A DNA stretch of 64,000 nt from Nematostella vectensis (GCF_932526225.1 NC_064037.1:10214203-10278202); one strand, 5' to 3'. Shown: positions 45,341 through 61,100, numbered from the stretch's first letter. The notes: generated from the sequence alone by a model not told the origin. A program made the numbers and translations.

Positions 45341-48300
45341 AATTAAGCCTAATTCACGCTCTGTGCAGAATGTTTTGTGTCCTCGGGGGCTATAAGCAGT
45401 CGGTGGTACTCAACGTCAATACGACGACTCGAGCTCTATCGGCCTAAACAATACTCGGCCGAATTGAACATGTCACATTCTCGACCAATTAGCGCATGGG
45501 TTAGATACGAATGCCGCACTACGCGCAGAATCAACTCGGTTTAAAATATCGTGCCGCGGTGGGGCCTTTGTGCATCATTCGCTCTACCGATCACTTTTCA
45601 AAAGATGCTTTTGGGAATTGACAAGAGTTTGAGTGGCAAGCCAGACAGATTTTAATTATTTTCTGTCGTATTAAAGTTTCCAATTATTTGCAAATCAATT
45701 GCGACCCCCTGATGGTATATAGTACTTGTGTACTCGTCAGCTAACCTCTGATTGGCAGATCATGAAAGCAAATCGTATAATAATGCCATCCAACACCCAA
45801 TAATGTGAAGAATATAAACAAGCAGGCGGAGCAATCGCGCCAATGCACTCAGCGTATTGTTCTATGCTTTTATTCGCGCGCGTTCGCACAGCCGAGGCGT
45901 GAATCGTACACGTAAACGTCCTCATACTCGACGCTTTACAAAGGTATCGAGTACGAGCGGTATAAAGCTTTGTTAGATCTGTTAGCGCGCGCCTGCTATA
46001 GCAAAACCTGGCCCGACGAGTGGAAAGAGCTGCGAACTGGAGCCGGCCGTTTATTGGCCTATATAATGTAATTTGACAAAATGTTTCCTGAATCGTGACG
46101 AAGCCAGAGCACCTATGTCAGAAATTATAGTCGATTAAGAATCGGCGCCTTTTGAAGTTGATTTGAACATCACAACATGATGTGATCTTAAAAAAATCGT
46201 AAATTGCTGTTTTAGCTCACATAGTGTGGTTAGTCATTTGGCTCTTAATAGCTCTCCGAGTTTTTCTCCCCAGCTTAGATTCCGTGCGGTTGGGAGTGGA
46301 GTTGTGTCGGCCGCCAAGAGATGCAGAATCACGCAGTTTAACGTTATCGTGATAGAGATCTCTCGACACTTCTATAACGTGTAACGACATATTGCACTCA
46401 AATAACGCCCTGTGAATAAACCACCAAACTCAAAGTGGCCCGCAATCGCAGCTGAGATTTGATTAATTATGCAATGACTGAGTTCTTTTATTTCATTATG
46501 TCAGCAAATGCCGTTAATGAATTGTACTTTTCTGCCTTGCGCGCTTTTCTTGCGAGCCCCTAGTACGAGAACTTAAGCTCAGCGGCCTATTGCACACGCT
46601 ATGTACACAACACAACAATTCCCCATCACCTCTAGATAACTCTGCCTATTTCCACAGCTGGTAAAAGACCTGCGCCCGAACTATTGCCATATAATTATCA
46701 CCAAAAGTTAAACCGGATATTTAGCTGCGCTAGATCAATATTTGGTTGTAGGCAGATAAGACTGTTTGAGCATCCTCGATTGCTCGGTCAATGTTTGCAC
46801 AGTCACCAGAGATTTACTCGACAAATAGTTTGTTTACACTCGCTATGAGGGGAGTCAACAGAGCCATCGCGCTCTCTCATTGAGGTGATAAAACGCTGTT
46901 TGCGTGTTTGTTAGGCGAATAATGAGAATTCAAGGTACAGATGTTCTCGCCATCTATAGATCGTATATCAGAGAGAGTTCCTGTCACGCCAGACCTGTGA
47001 CATGACTGAAAGCAATTCATGCGTCAGGTTTTCTAGCACGGTTCTAATACTACTAAACACCTAGCCTTTATCCCCGGCACTTCGCTTTTCTCTTATGATT
47101 AAAGTGATATATGTTAATTGAACTTGTACCCTTGCGTTGAGTCACGAATCCACTTCAGCTTGCACCCGGCCGGGAGAAAGCTTCATCTAAGACCAACGTC
47201 TCCACTCTCTTGCCTCTTTTAAGTGTTATTCCGTTTTCGCCATTTACTTTGAGGGAAAAGTAATTTTCTGTAAATTCACGACCGCCTAAACATCAATTTG
47301 CATAATAAACCGACCCTTAGACATAAGTAAATGTGCGAGCAGAATACCAGACAATCATTGGATGCCGACTCTGCTGATATTGGTCGAGTTTCTCTTTCGT
47401 CACGAGTATAGAGATGAACGCTTATCTCTAGCGCTTTGTCCACAGTAGTGGCGTGGAGTATAAACTGCTCGATACGTTATTAATGGCAATAGAAGATGTT
47501 GTGAAGTGGACGGTGTTACGCGATAGGCAATAGTAGTGATAATCGCACTTATAGCTAGACATACCTGTCACTCTACCCAAATCAACCAACTCCACAATAA
47601 AACAGCTTGAACGAGCAGATAAATCATTATCCCAGGCATAACATCAACACACCACCATTATCCTCTTCCCCTTTCGTCCACAAGTTGGCTTTTAACAGAG
47701 AGTTGCGTTCACACGTGTGTAGAAAAAGAAATCGCGAATAGACGAACTCAACTCTTCGATAAGATAGCCATCGAAAGCAAATATTTCTCCATCAATATTG
47801 AAATAGGCAATGACTGATGACAACGGTGAAGGAGAATAGCTGTGAAGACAGCCCAAGACTTGTGCTTATAATAGTCTGGCGAGCGGCCGCGATAACGTTC
47901 CTATGCGTTTGTGAACTGTCTGTTTGCCTCTCACGCGGCTTTGTACGTCTTATTTGCCAAAGCTAATCAAAGCGCGCTTTTCTAACGTCGATTTGTTTGC
48001 GGTGAGTTGACAAACAATTAAGACTCACCGCTGTGCCATGTTAAGCTCCCAATTCTTGTTTTGAAAGAAAAGCGGAGGGACGAAAATGAGCGGAGCCTTA
48101 CGGCTTGAAGATCACTCGAGTACCAAGGACGGCCTTGTGAGTGCTCCCAGCGAAACTACTTACGACTGCAATCAACGCATAGCGCTCATATGATCCCTGC
48201 AAACGTCTGAGCGTTATGCTAGCTGCGCGACAATACACACTGACAAGCACTTCGCGATGCAATGCTAGTTTTACCTGGCGGGAAGGTTTGCTCGTACCCG

Positions 48301-51300
48301 GAGGCTTGTAGCTTGCCATCGCCCTCATTCACCGAGTCACAGTATTGCACAAGACCTGCGCGCGCGACTCAGACCACCACATGCTGTAACGCATCAGTTA
48401 CTACACATCCATTCCCCCCTTTCCCAAACATGAAAAAAGACTTGATTTAATTTTATGAATTTCACTCTTCCCAAGTTGTATCTAGGAATTATTTACGTGG
48501 TTAAGTATTGGGAGAAAACAAAGGGCAAAGCGGAAGCTTCCATGAGGCGAGAAGATAGCTATAAGGTGTGAACAAGTTCTGCACCAACAAGTGTGTAACC
48601 GCCTTTTCAAAAGAGTCGCGTGATTTGTAGGATTAGAATAAACTTGCGGGACCTATTAGCTCGTGCTGAGCGAACAACATCACAACAGCGCAGCTACCTG
48701 TGAAATTCCAATTCTCCTAGCAGGCAGATTAGCAGTCTACTCAATGTGAGCTCATTCAAACAAAAAACGCGCTCTGCGTTTTGACCTTTTATTAAAAGCC
48801 TCGCCGCAAAAAATTAGACAGGCTTAGTAAAAAGGTAAAGACGGTCGTAGAAGAGCTCTCATTGAGCAAGTGGCACTTTAATTTCCCCAACAGTTAGCAC
48901 CGCGGTGCTGTGGTTACTGACAAGTGCTTCATGGCTCGTATATACGCCTCGGTGCGCTAACACGCGTGTGCTCGGCTTTGTGGTTAGTGCTTAGACTAAG
49001 AGCCGGCGATCGTACTAAAAGGTCTATCTAACATACCCTAACCTAACCATTATCACCAAGAGACTGCCAAATAGCGAATTCTACCCTGCTCCACTGATAA
49101 GCCTAAGATAGACCCACTACAAAAAGCAGTTTGATGAATAAGAACAGGAATGCTGGATGACAAAAGGCTGGATTCAAAAGCTTGGAATCTTTTGTGAACG
49201 GGAGTTGTTTTGATTGTAACGATCTATCAAGTGCCACGCTATTTGTTTCACAAAATAATCTTCAGATATTTACCCATACAATACCACTAAGTACGCTATA
49301 CGCTACTTTCATCATCTTAATTTATTCATCCTTTTCTTCACATTTCAAGTCCTGTCTCTTGATTTAGAATTGCCTTGTGATTAATTCTGGATACTAGGGA
49401 TAGTTGTGTTGTGTTTAACAAGTTTTATCACGTATGTGCTAAGTGTTTGTTCGCGTCCCTGTGTGCGCCATTGTTCACTGCCCTTTCTCTCAGTGTGGGT
49501 TATGATCGCTTGCACAGCGGGGCGCCTCGACCACGTCATGCTTCTCTCATCCTTATCGCCATAACGGGTCGAAGGCAGAAAACATCTCAAGCATTGGTCA
49601 AATAAAAGCGTACTTGGGGCGGAGCACATGGTTTTTAATGTACTATTTATCAGATTGTAAGCTCCACAATCGGGGAATTGTGTGGCTGTTTCGTCAGAAG
49701 TACATCGTGTCCTCGTGCTAAGTACATGGTCGGGTTGGCTGAGATGAGATAGGGAAAATAGAAAATGTCTTATCGCCGGCTTTAGTGCCTTTGTTTGCTG
49801 TCGCCGCTCATATGAGCTAGCCGCAAATCGTTTTGTGATTATCAACCGATCTCGGGATGCGAGTCCGGCTGGTTTCCACTCAGGCTCCGCTCAGCCCGCA
49901 GCTGCTAACACCTATAAGGAACCATCCCAGGGTTGCGCTTCGCGGGCTTCGCGCCTCTGGGCTTCGCCTCAATTATGACCCTGTGCTCTGCGGGTAGAGA
50001 GAGAAAGGGGCTAGTTTGGCGCCACAAGGCCGAACCCTGCGGTTCGCATACAAATGGCACTGTTTATATCAGGCTTTAACTCTCTTTTGTTGCGCGTGTA
50101 TAACGTTTTGGATCCAGCATAGAAGTGTAATAAACAAAGTCTTTTAATTCCTAAAAGCGGTAAATCACTCAGCATACATTTTGATTAGTAGGGCGGTACC
50201 CCCCTGGAGTTTAGGAACATCCCGACTCAATTATGGACACAGGCAAAAATGAAACTTGTAAAAGATGATTCCATTAAGAATCTTTGCCTGGGGTGGTTTT
50301 TTTCCTCATTTGTATATTTACTTTCCTTTTACTATTAATCTAAGGTTGCGATGGTGAATTGATCGCGGCCTCCTACGCTCCGTGGTGTTATAATGGATTA
50401 ATTCAAAAACAAGAATTTTTTCAAGCACTCATAAACTGTTTCCAATAAGAAAATTGCGTTGCGTGGCGGTGTGATCAGAAATTTTTTTTAATGTTCTTTT
50501 TTAATGCATCGAATCACGCAGTCCTCCAAGTGGGTGTCGGTGCAGTTTGAAAGCTAAAATGTTTTGGTTATGTCTTAATTCTTCCCGCGTCTTAATTGAT
50601 CCAACTGTGCCTTTTTTCTAAACCACTAGTGTGCAAGTGCTGTAGAATCGTTAAAAGGTTTTGTTTCTTTTTATAACAGACTGCTTTGCTCATTTCAAGT
50701 GCTATTTCCCGTAGCGGCTCGTTTGTGCGCAGAATGACCTTGTGGAGTTATCGCGCGCTGGTCGTAAAATTTTAATCTTCTCCAGTTTGCTCGCAAGCAC
50801 GCCTGAAGGCACACTAAACGAGCCAGTTCCGTCTAAATTATCACTGCTGAATGCGACAACAGAGTATGTCAACCGGAATAGTTTAAAAGTGAGAAATAAG
50901 CGCTCAAAATAACTCATAGCCGGATGACAAATTTGATGGAAATTGAGAAGTAGAGGAAAAGGGGACATTCTAGTTTAGATACCTAAAGCGAAATTCCGTT
51001 TTATCTGATTTAGCAATGTAGTACTGATTGAGAAATGACGGGGAAATTGTGTGTTTCTTTTTCACGTGTGCATATGCAATGTTGTAAGCGGCCACTTCCT
51101 CTGATCAACCCTTCTAAAGAACCCAATCTATTATACCTAGCAATCGCTCTTAGGCAGCTTTATGGCCCATTTAATAAGTTATACAATTTTATTGCCGACT
51201 CCAACCCAATTAAGTAATCTCTCTAATGAAAACTAGTCACAGCGTCATTTAGCGCACAGCCCGCCTTTCCACACCTAATTGTTTTTTAACAAAAATTTAC

Positions 51301-54300
51301 AGAGCGATTTGCTTCGTTCAATTTGACTTTTTCCGGCGCAAAATAAACCATTACAGGTGACGCTGAAATATTGTCGAAGGGAGCTCATTATTATCTCAAT
51401 AGCTTTCCTGACAATTTCTTGCAGCTTGTCAAACTAAGAGATAATACAACTTTATAGAAATCTCTAGATTCCCTCTCGAAACCTTTTGTTGAACGCTCAG
51501 TTTGCGCGAACGTTCAGGCGGCTTTGGGTGCTAATTGGTTTTATGAATTTTACTCCTGTCTTAATTATGGTTTGACTTTTGTCTGTTCTACATAATAACG
51601 ATATATTCAATACTAACTTCTTGTAGCACAACATTAATTTGAATGCTCATGGATATTTGAATAAGCCCAAACGCTCTCATACGAATGATTCCCCCCTCCT
51701 CACTATTCCCGCCTGGGGTGTTTTTTGTTCAGTTTAAAATCTTTTTTTTTTTGTTTCCACTATTCTGTCGTGGTTCCGAAGCCCCCGGGTCTTTGATATG
51801 GTTCTTTCGGAGTATCGAATTGCCTGTATTGCTTAGCCGCGCCACATTCTACATCTTTGTACTGTGTCTTTCTCTATGCCAGTTGTCTCTGTGTCTTTAC
51901 ACGGATACGCAAATAGCTCTAAAGAACGACGAGAATAACCCTATCACCTCAAGACACGTCTGGCCACTAGGGCTGTTTTCACACCTATCTTATGATAGTC
52001 AAATAACTTGGGGTGTAGAAAAAAGTGTCAATTAGTTACGTTACAAGTCAAATTCTCTCAGGCTTCTAACAAATCAAGTACAAGCGTGAAATGGTTTGTT
52101 TATGGATGAATTGAGTCCTGTTTTTTTTCCTCCAAAGTCCATACCCTCTGGTAACCCTTAGAAGTTCCCTTGACAGGTTATTAGATGATAACTTTTTTAT
52201 ACGACAGGTAAAGAAGTACTGTCGTTTGGCGGGCTCCAATACACGCGATAAACTTGTGTGGAAGAAGGATCAGCGCGGATGTATAGAGTGTAAGAGCTCT
52301 TCGAAGAAGGTGCGACCTTCGCCCCAGTAAATCTATTAGTTTTGATACAAGGGGTTTTTACTACACAAGAAGGGTCTTCATGTTTCCGGAGCTGTTCTGA
52401 CATAAAATGGTACAAATGGAAATGGTTTTATACTTACATGAGAGGTTGGGCTCCCTGTCGCGAAAAAGAGCTGCATCGTGAATGTAGGGTCGTCGTACTG
52501 GTTTTATATATTATCACCGACTAAATGTGCGCGCTATTTGTTGTAGACTCGCTACGTCTGAAACGATATTGCACTGCCTGGCGTAGATAGTGTTTCTACT
52601 GTTATTGTGAACTAAGAGCCACTATACGCGTTCCATTCGGCTGATTCAAGTTGCCCGCCCTCGGTAGTGGAGTTTGTCGTATCAGCGCACACTCTATCAT
52701 CATAGCAGCCGGCGCAAAGGTTGCTGCCTAGCATAGGAAAGCGCGCTCATAAACCTTCACCATCAAACAACTCAAAATCGTTCAACTCACAACTTTAATT
52801 TTAAGATTTCTTTAGCACCATGGCAAGTGACATGTTCTACCTAGCTGTTTGCCTGTAGGCCATATGAATGGTTTTGGTCATGCTACCGCACCCTCCCCTC
52901 CCCCATCCTCTTCCTACTAAGGGCCTCGATTTGGCTCTTATCCGCCGTCGACCGAATTGTCCAAGGCGGGCATGAAGCATGTGAGCGCTAGTAGGATATT
53001 GCGAGCAACCGGAAAACCGGAAAACATTGTGCGTGAATCAACGAGAAGTCAAGCATGAGAGCGCTTGCGGATCGCTTTAAAGAAGTAGTTCTTGCGTGAG
53101 CAACTCATTTTGCGATGAATCTCGAATTTTGGCATTCAGGGACTTTCCCTCCTTTTCTTACTCAATATACAAACTGACTTGTTCGTTCCCTAACCTTGAC
53201 ATAGGGCATGACTCAGCGCCATTTTGGCACTCATACTTGGCTAGTTTCTAAACCAGGCGGCATCTTCACACAAAACACATTGCAATGGTCCACGACGCAA
53301 ATTGCATCTTATCTGACCTGCGATAGCAAAGGCTATATCATCAGTAAGGGCCGCACTCAAAGTAAACAACAATTTACAAAAACGCACTTCAGATGTTTAT
53401 TTAGCACTTCACTACTATCACTATTGATGTATTATTGATTTATATTTTATTGATTTTGAAATTAATATATTTATATTCATATTTCAAGGGGGGTTGGAGT
53501 ATTGGGATTTTGGACTCGTGTTTTTTAAAGAATTGAGGTTAAAAGAATTAAGTTTACGCACTGCTTTAAGCATATTTTGAAAGTTATAAGTTCTAACAGA
53601 AGTATATATAAAAAAGTTATGTTAAACCATCTTTTCAAGTCCTCGTAGCACTTACAATCATCGCCACAGCTCGCCGATACCGCGATAACAAAATGGGATT
53701 AGATATTTTTCCACTTGTGTGAAGGGCAAAACTCTTCACGTTCGAAAACGTGCTAAAGAGGCTGTGTAATGACCTTGTTCTTTCATCACTTGGAATTTCG
53801 ATGAATCACCGCCGGCTTGGAAAGACAAGTTTTGATCCGCAAAGGTCAGCTTCCAGCAGAAGCCATCAACAAAACTATTCGCTAAACCAAGATGCACCCA
53901 GAAACGACCCGTTCTTAAAGTTTATAGTTTTATTGGTATACTTGAAGTATTTAAATCAATCATTATCTTCTAGTTTCTCGGTTAGGGATTAAGCGAGTTT
54001 GTGAAATCTTGCTAGATCGCTATCACCCAATGTTGGCTACGGTAAGATTTCTCCGACAGCCAGAAATACGTGATGTCTTCGAAGCCGATATAGCGCGCGC
54101 GTTTATTGACCAATTTATCTCGTTCCCGCTCTAAGAGCACAAGTGCCAGATATTGGCTTTAGAGAATGTAGCGCCAGTAGTGCCGTTATGTAACGGGTAT
54201 CCGTCACGCATTATTCTCCGTTCCTACTATTAAAAACCCCAAGTTCAAGTTTGCGATCCCTTGTACGCACGTGTTAGTGTCTGGAAGAAATCCGCGGAGG

Positions 54301-55154
54301 ACATGTGAGCGTAGCGCGTGCGTGGGTACTCCGGTCTGTGTAGTGACTGTCAGTGAGTTCTTTGCGGCTTATCTGCCGTGAATCAGACCGACATATTGAG
54401 TACGTGAACTATGACGCCAACTTCTGCTAAACATACTTCTACGATCCTTTCAAAACCCCGACAATAAGGACTCCAGTTTTAAGCTCTCAAATTTGTGAGA
54501 ATTTTGCGATGTACCCCTCCTCCCTAAAAGAAAAAAATGCTACGTGACGATCTTTCCGAATAAAAATAAACTCGATGGATTTTTAAAAGCGCATTTCTTC
54601 TCTCAAAATCAACATCGCCATTATGGGCACTTGATTGGTGACCTCGGCAGCCCTTGATTAGTTTGTTTCCCTGCAGTTATTTGAGGTTTTTTTTAATCTC
54701 TGTGTAATCATAACTCTGTCTGTCTCGAGGTTATATCAAAACCAGCTGTAACACATCACGAAACGAACTTCTAAACTTTCCCTTTGGCCCACAATAGCGA
54801 AGAAAGCTCTAAGCACCTTTGTGAGCTCGCTAATGCGCGAATAAATCCCTTCTACGATAGCTCCTGGGTGGAAAGGGGGCAGGGTGGTGCGAGCTACGAG
54901 CGAACAGTTGTCGTGATTTGGTGGGATTTACCCCTGCAGACGTCTGCCTCAGGTATGCCAGGAGCCCCATGGTTAGACAAAGCTGTACTTCTATCGTGTT
55001 AACACTTTACGCCATGTGTTCCGGGTTAGCTTTGGGTGTTTGCGTGTCGGAGTATTCGCCGGTCGGCGTTATCTCTATTGCATGTGATGAGTAAATCGAG
55101 GTGGCGAGTGACACAGGTTGTACTCTTGGACTAGTAAGACAATTTGCGGATTTG
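45341..55154. other. Gene-free 9.8-kb region upstream of AP-2
   Basis: Mixed-composition, non-repetitive sequence with no coding region that I can support. The longest ORFs, 49381-49845 (minus, 154 codons) and 51685-52035 (plus, 116 codons), have no domain, signal or conserved composition. The first few hundred bases must contain the AP-2 promoter, but no TATA box is evident. A small GC-rich patch with GGGCTTCGC-like repeats sits at about 49935-49970. A role as regulatory sequence for the neighbouring developmental gene is inference only. Confidence 0.5.
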
Positions 55155-58100
55155 TATGTAAACATTAAGCTACCAGTGATACGCGTTGTTTACAGTACCT
55201 CTAGTTCCTTGTAGTACACACTATGGTACAAGTGAAACGCGTTAGTAGAATGTACAGTACCTCTACCCCTTTTATGTACACACTATGGCACAAGTGATAC
55301 TCGTTAGTAGAGTGGACAGTACCCCTACCCCTTGTATGTACACACTATGGTACAAGTGATACGCGTTAGTAGAGTGTACAGTACCCCTACCCCTTGTATG
55401 TACACACTATGGTACAAGTGACACGCGTTAGTAGAGTGTACAGTACCCATACCCCTTGTATGTTCACACTATGGTACAGGTGGCACGCGTTAGTAAAGTG
55501 TACAGTACCCGTACCCCTTGTATGTACACACTATGGTACAAGTGACACGCGTTAGTAGAGTGGACAGTACCCCTTCCCCTTGTATGTACACACTATGGTA
55601 CAAGTGATACGCGTTAGTAGAGTGGACAGTACCACTACCTCTTGTATGTACACACTAAGGTACAAGTGACACGCGTTAGTAGGGTGGACAGTACCCCTAC
55701 CCCTTGTATGTACACACTATGGTACAAGTGATACGCGTTAGTAGAGTGGACAGTACCCCTTCCTCTTGTATGTACACACTATGGTACAAGTGACACGCGT
55801 TAGTAGAGTGTACAATACCCCTACCCCTTGTATGTACACACTATGGTACAAGTGATACGCGTTAGTAGAGTGTACAATACCCCTACCCCTTGTATGTACA
55901 CACTATGGCACAAGTGATACGCGTTAGTAGAGTGTACAGTACCCCTTCCCCTTGTATGTTACACACTATGGTACAAGTGACACGCGTTAGTAGAGTGGAC
56001 AGTACCCCTACCCCTTGTATGTACCCAATATGGTACAAGTGACACGCGTTAGTAGAGTGGACAGTACCCCTACCCCTTGTATGTACACACTATGGTACAG
56101 GTAACACGCGTTAGTAGAGTGGGCAGTACCCCTACCCCTTGTATGTACACACTATGGTACAAGTGACACGCGTTAGTAGAGTGGACAATACCCTTTCCCC
56201 TTGTATGTACACACTACCTTATGTTGACACGCGTTAGTAGAGTGGGCAGTACCCCTACCCCTTGTATGTACACACTATGGTACAAGTGACACGCGTTAGT
56301 AGAGTAGACAGTACCCCTACCCCTTGTATGTACGCACTATGGTACAGGTGACACGCGTTAGTAGGGTGTACAGTACCCCTACCCCTTGTATGTACACACT
56401 ATGGTACAAGTGACACGCGTTAGTAGAGTGGACAGTACCCCTACACCTTGTATGTACACACTATGGTACAAGTGACACGCGTTAGTAGGGTGGACAGTAC
56501 CCCTACCCCTTTTATGTACACACTATAGTACAAGTGACACGCGTTAGTAGAGTGGACAAAACCCTTACCCCTTGTATGTACACACTATGGTACAAATGAC
56601 ACGCGTTAGTAGAGTGTACAGTACCCCTACCAATTGTATGTAAACACTATGGTACAAGTGACACGCGTTAGTAGAGTGTACAGTACCCCTACCCCTTGTA
56701 TGTACACACTATGGTACAAGTGATAGGCGTTAGTAGAGTGGACAGTACCCCTACCCCTTGTATGTACGCACTAAGGTACAAGTGACACACGTTAGTAGAG
56801 TGTACAATACCCCTGCCCCTTTTATGTACACACTATGGCACAAGTGACACGCGTTAGTAGAGTGTACAATACCCCTGCCCCTTTTATGTACCCACTATGG
56901 TACAGGTGACACGCGTTAGTAGAGTAGACAGTACCCCTACCCCTTTTAGGTACACACTATGGTACAAGTGATACGCGTTAGTAGAGTGTACAGTACGCCT
57001 ACCCCTTGTATGTACACACTATGGTACAAGTGATACGCGTTAATAGAGTGGATAGTACCCCTACCCCTTGTATGTTCACACTATGGTACAGGTGACACGC
57101 GTTAGTAGAGTGGACAGTACCCCTACCCCTTGTATGTACACACTATGGTACAAGTGACACGCGTTAGTAGAGTGGACAATACCCCTACCCCTTGTATGTA
57201 CACACTATGGTACAAGTGACACGCGTTAGTAGAGTGAATAGTACCCCTACCCCTTGTATGTACACACTATGGTACAAGTAACACGCGTTGTAGAGTGGAC
57301 AGTACCCCTACCCCTTGTATGTACACACTATGGTACAAGTGACACCTGTTAGTAGAGTGGACAGTACCCCTTCCCTTTGTATGTACACACTATGGTACAA
57401 GTGACACGCGTTAGTAGAGTGTACAATACCCCTACCCCTTGTATGTACACACTATGGTACAAGTGACACGCGTTAGTAGAGTGTACAGTACCCCTACCCC
57501 TTGTATGTACACACTATGGTACAAGTGACACGCGTTAGTAGAGTGGACAATACCCCTACCCCTTGTATTTACACACTATGGTACAAGTGACACGCGTTAG
57601 TAGAGTTTACAGTACCCCTACCCCTTGTATGTACACACTATGGTACAGGTTACACGCGTTAGTAGAGTGGACAATACCCCTACCCCTTGTATGTACACAC
57701 TATGGTACAAGTGACACGCGTTAGTAGAGTGGACAATACCCCTTTCCCTTGTATGTACACACTATGGTACAGGTGACACGCGTTAGTAGAGTGGACAGTA
57801 CCCCTACCCCTTGTATGTACACACTATGGTACAAGTGACACGCGTTAGTAGAGTTTACAGTACCCCTACCCCTTGTATGTACACACTATGGTACAAGTGA
57901 TACGCGTTAGTAGAGTGGACAATACCCCTTTCCCTTGTATGTACACACTATGGTACAGGTGACACGCGTTAGTAGAGTAGACAGTACCCCTACCCCTTTT
58001 AGGTACACACTATGGTACAAGTGATACGCGTTAGTAGAGTGTACAGTACGCCTACCCCTTGTATGTACACACTATGGTACAAGTGATACGCGTTAATAGA

Positions 58101-61100
58101 GTGGATAGTACCCCTACCCCTTGTATGTTCACACTATGGTACAGGTGACACGCGTTAGTAGAGTGGACAGTACCCCTACCCCTTGTATGTACACACTATG
58201 GTACAAGTGACACGCGTTAGTAGAGTGGACAATACCCCTACCCCTTGTATGTACACACTATGGTACAAGTGACACGCGTTAGTAGAGTGAATAGTACCCC
58301 TACCCCTTGTATGTACACACTATGGTACAAGTAACACGCGTTGTAGAGTGGACAGTACCCCTACCGCTTGTATGTACACACTATGGTACAAGTGACACCT
58401 GTTAGTAGAGTGGACAGTACCCCTTCCCCTTGTATGTACACACTATGGTACAAGTGACACGCGTTAGTAGAGTGTACAATACCCCTACCCCTTGTATGTA
58501 CACACTATGGTACAAGTGACACGCGTTAGTAGAGTGTACAGTACCCCTACCCCTTGTATGTACACACTATGGTACAAGTGACACGCGTTAGTAGAGTGGA
58601 CAATACCCTTACCCCTTGTATGTACACACTATGGTACAAGTGACACGCGTTAGTAGAGTGGACAATACCCCTACCCCTTTGTATGTACACACTATGGTAC
58701 AAGTGACACGCGTTAATAGAGTGGACAATACCCCTTCCCCTTGTATGTACACACTACCTTATGTTGACACGCGTTAGTAGAGTGGACAGTACCCCTACCC
58801 CTTGTATGTACACACTATGGTACAGGTGACACGCGTTAGTAGTGTACAGTACCCCTACCCCTTGTATATACACACTATGGTACAAGTGACACGCGTTAGT
58901 AGAGTGTACAGTACCCCTACCCCTTGTATGTACGCACTATGGTACAAGTGACACGCGTTAATAGAGTGGACAGTACCCCTACCCCTTTTATGTACACACT
59001 ATGGTACAAGTAACACGCGTTAGCAAAATGTACAGTAGCCCTACCCCTTGTATGTACACACTATGGTACAAGTGACCCGCGTTAGTAGAGTTTACAGTAC
59101 CCCTACCCCTTGTATGTACACACTATGGTACAAGTGACCCGCGTTAGTAGAGTTTACAATACCCCTACCCCTTGTATGTACACACTATGGTACAAGTGAC
59201 CCGCGTTAGTAGAGTTTACAGTACCCCTACCCCTTGTATGTACACACTATGGTACAAGTGACCCGCGTTAGTAGAGTGTACAGTACCCCTACCAATTGTA
59301 TGTAAACACTATGGTACAAGTGACACGCGTTAGTAGAGTGTACAGTACCCCTACCCCTTTTATGTACCCACTATGGTACAAGTGACACGCGTTAGTAGAG
59401 TGTACAGTACCCCTACCCCTTTTGTGTACCCACTATGGTACAAGTGACACGCGTTAGTAGAGTGGACAGTACCCCTTCCCCTTGTATGTACACACTATGG
59501 TACAAGTGACACGCGTTAGTAGAGTGGACAGTACCCCTACCCCTTTTATGTACCCACTATGGTACAAGTGACACGCGTTAGTAGAGTGAATAGTACCCCT
59601 ACCCCTTGTATGTACACACTATCTTAAGAGTGACACGCGTTGGTAGAGTGTACAGTACCCCTACCCCCTTGTATGTACACACTATGGTACAAGTGACACA
59701 CGTTAGTAGAGTGTACAATACCCCTGCCCCTTTTATGTACACACTATGGCACAAGTGACACGCGTTAGTAGAGTGTACAATACCCCTGCCCCTTTTATGT
59801 ACCCACTATGGTACAGGTGACAGGCGTTAGTAGAGTAGACAGTACCCCTACCCCTTTTAGGTACACACTATGGTACAAGTGATACGCGTTAGTAGAGTGT
59901 ACAGTACGCCTACCCCTTGTATGTACACACTATGGTACAAGTGATACGCGTTAATAGAGTGGATAGTACCCCTACCCCTTGTATGTTCACACTATGGTAC
60001 AGGTGACACGCGTTAGTAGAGTGGACAGTACCCCTACCCCTTGTATGTACACACTATGGTACAAGTGACACGCGTTAGTAGAGTGGACAATACCCCTACC
60101 CCTTGTATGTACACACTATGGTACAAGTGACACGCGTTAGTAGAGTGAATAGTACCCCTACCCCTTGTATGTACACACTATGGTACAAGTAACACGCGTT
60201 GTAGAGTGGACAGTACCCCTACCCCTTGTATGTACACACTATGGTACAAGTGACACCTGTTAGTAGAGTGGACAGTACCCCTTCCCTTTGTATGTACACA
60301 CTATGGTACAAGTGACACGCGTTAGTAGAGTGTACAATACCCCTACCCCTTGTATGTACACACTATGGTACAAGTGACACGCGTTAGTAGAGTGTACAGT
60401 ACCCCTACCCCTTGTATGTACACACTATGGTACAAGTGACACCTGTTAGTAGAGTGGACAATACCCCTACCCTTTGTATTTACACACTATGGTACAAGTG
60501 ACACGCGTTAGTAGAGTTTACAGTACCCCTACCCCTTGTATGTACACACTATGGTACAGGTTACACGCGTTAGTAGAGTGGACAATACCCCTACCCCTTG
60601 TATGTACACACTATGGTACAAGTGACACGCGTTAGTAGAGTGGACAATACCCCTTTCCCTTGTATGTACACACTATGGTACAGGTGACACGCGTTAGTAG
60701 AGTTTACAGTACCCCTACCCCTTGTATGTACACACTATGGTACAAGTGATACGCGTTAGTAGAGTGGACAATACCCCTTTCCCTTGTATGTACACACTAT
60801 GGTACAGGTGACACGCGTTAGTAGAGTGGACAGTACCCCTACCCCTTGTATGTACACACTATGGTACAAGTGACACGCGTTAGTAGAGTGGACAATACCC
60901 CTACCCCTTGTATGTACACACTATGGTACAAGTGACACGCGTTAGTAGAGTGAATAGTACCCCTACCCCTTGTATGTACACACTATGGTACAAGTAACAC
61001 GCGTTGTAGAGTGGACAGTACCCCTACCGCTTGTATGTACACACTATGGTACAAGTGACACCTGTTAGTAGAGTGGACAGTACCCCTTCCCCTTGTATGT

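Noticed and set aside
49381-49845. 154-codon minus-strand ORF as a gene
   Set aside because: It is the longest ORF in the gene-free region but shows no domain, signal or compositional bias, and chance is enough at this length.
51685-52035. 116-codon plus-strand ORF with hydrophobic N-terminal half
   Set aside because: Phe-rich hydrophobicity comes from T-rich DNA. No conserved features.
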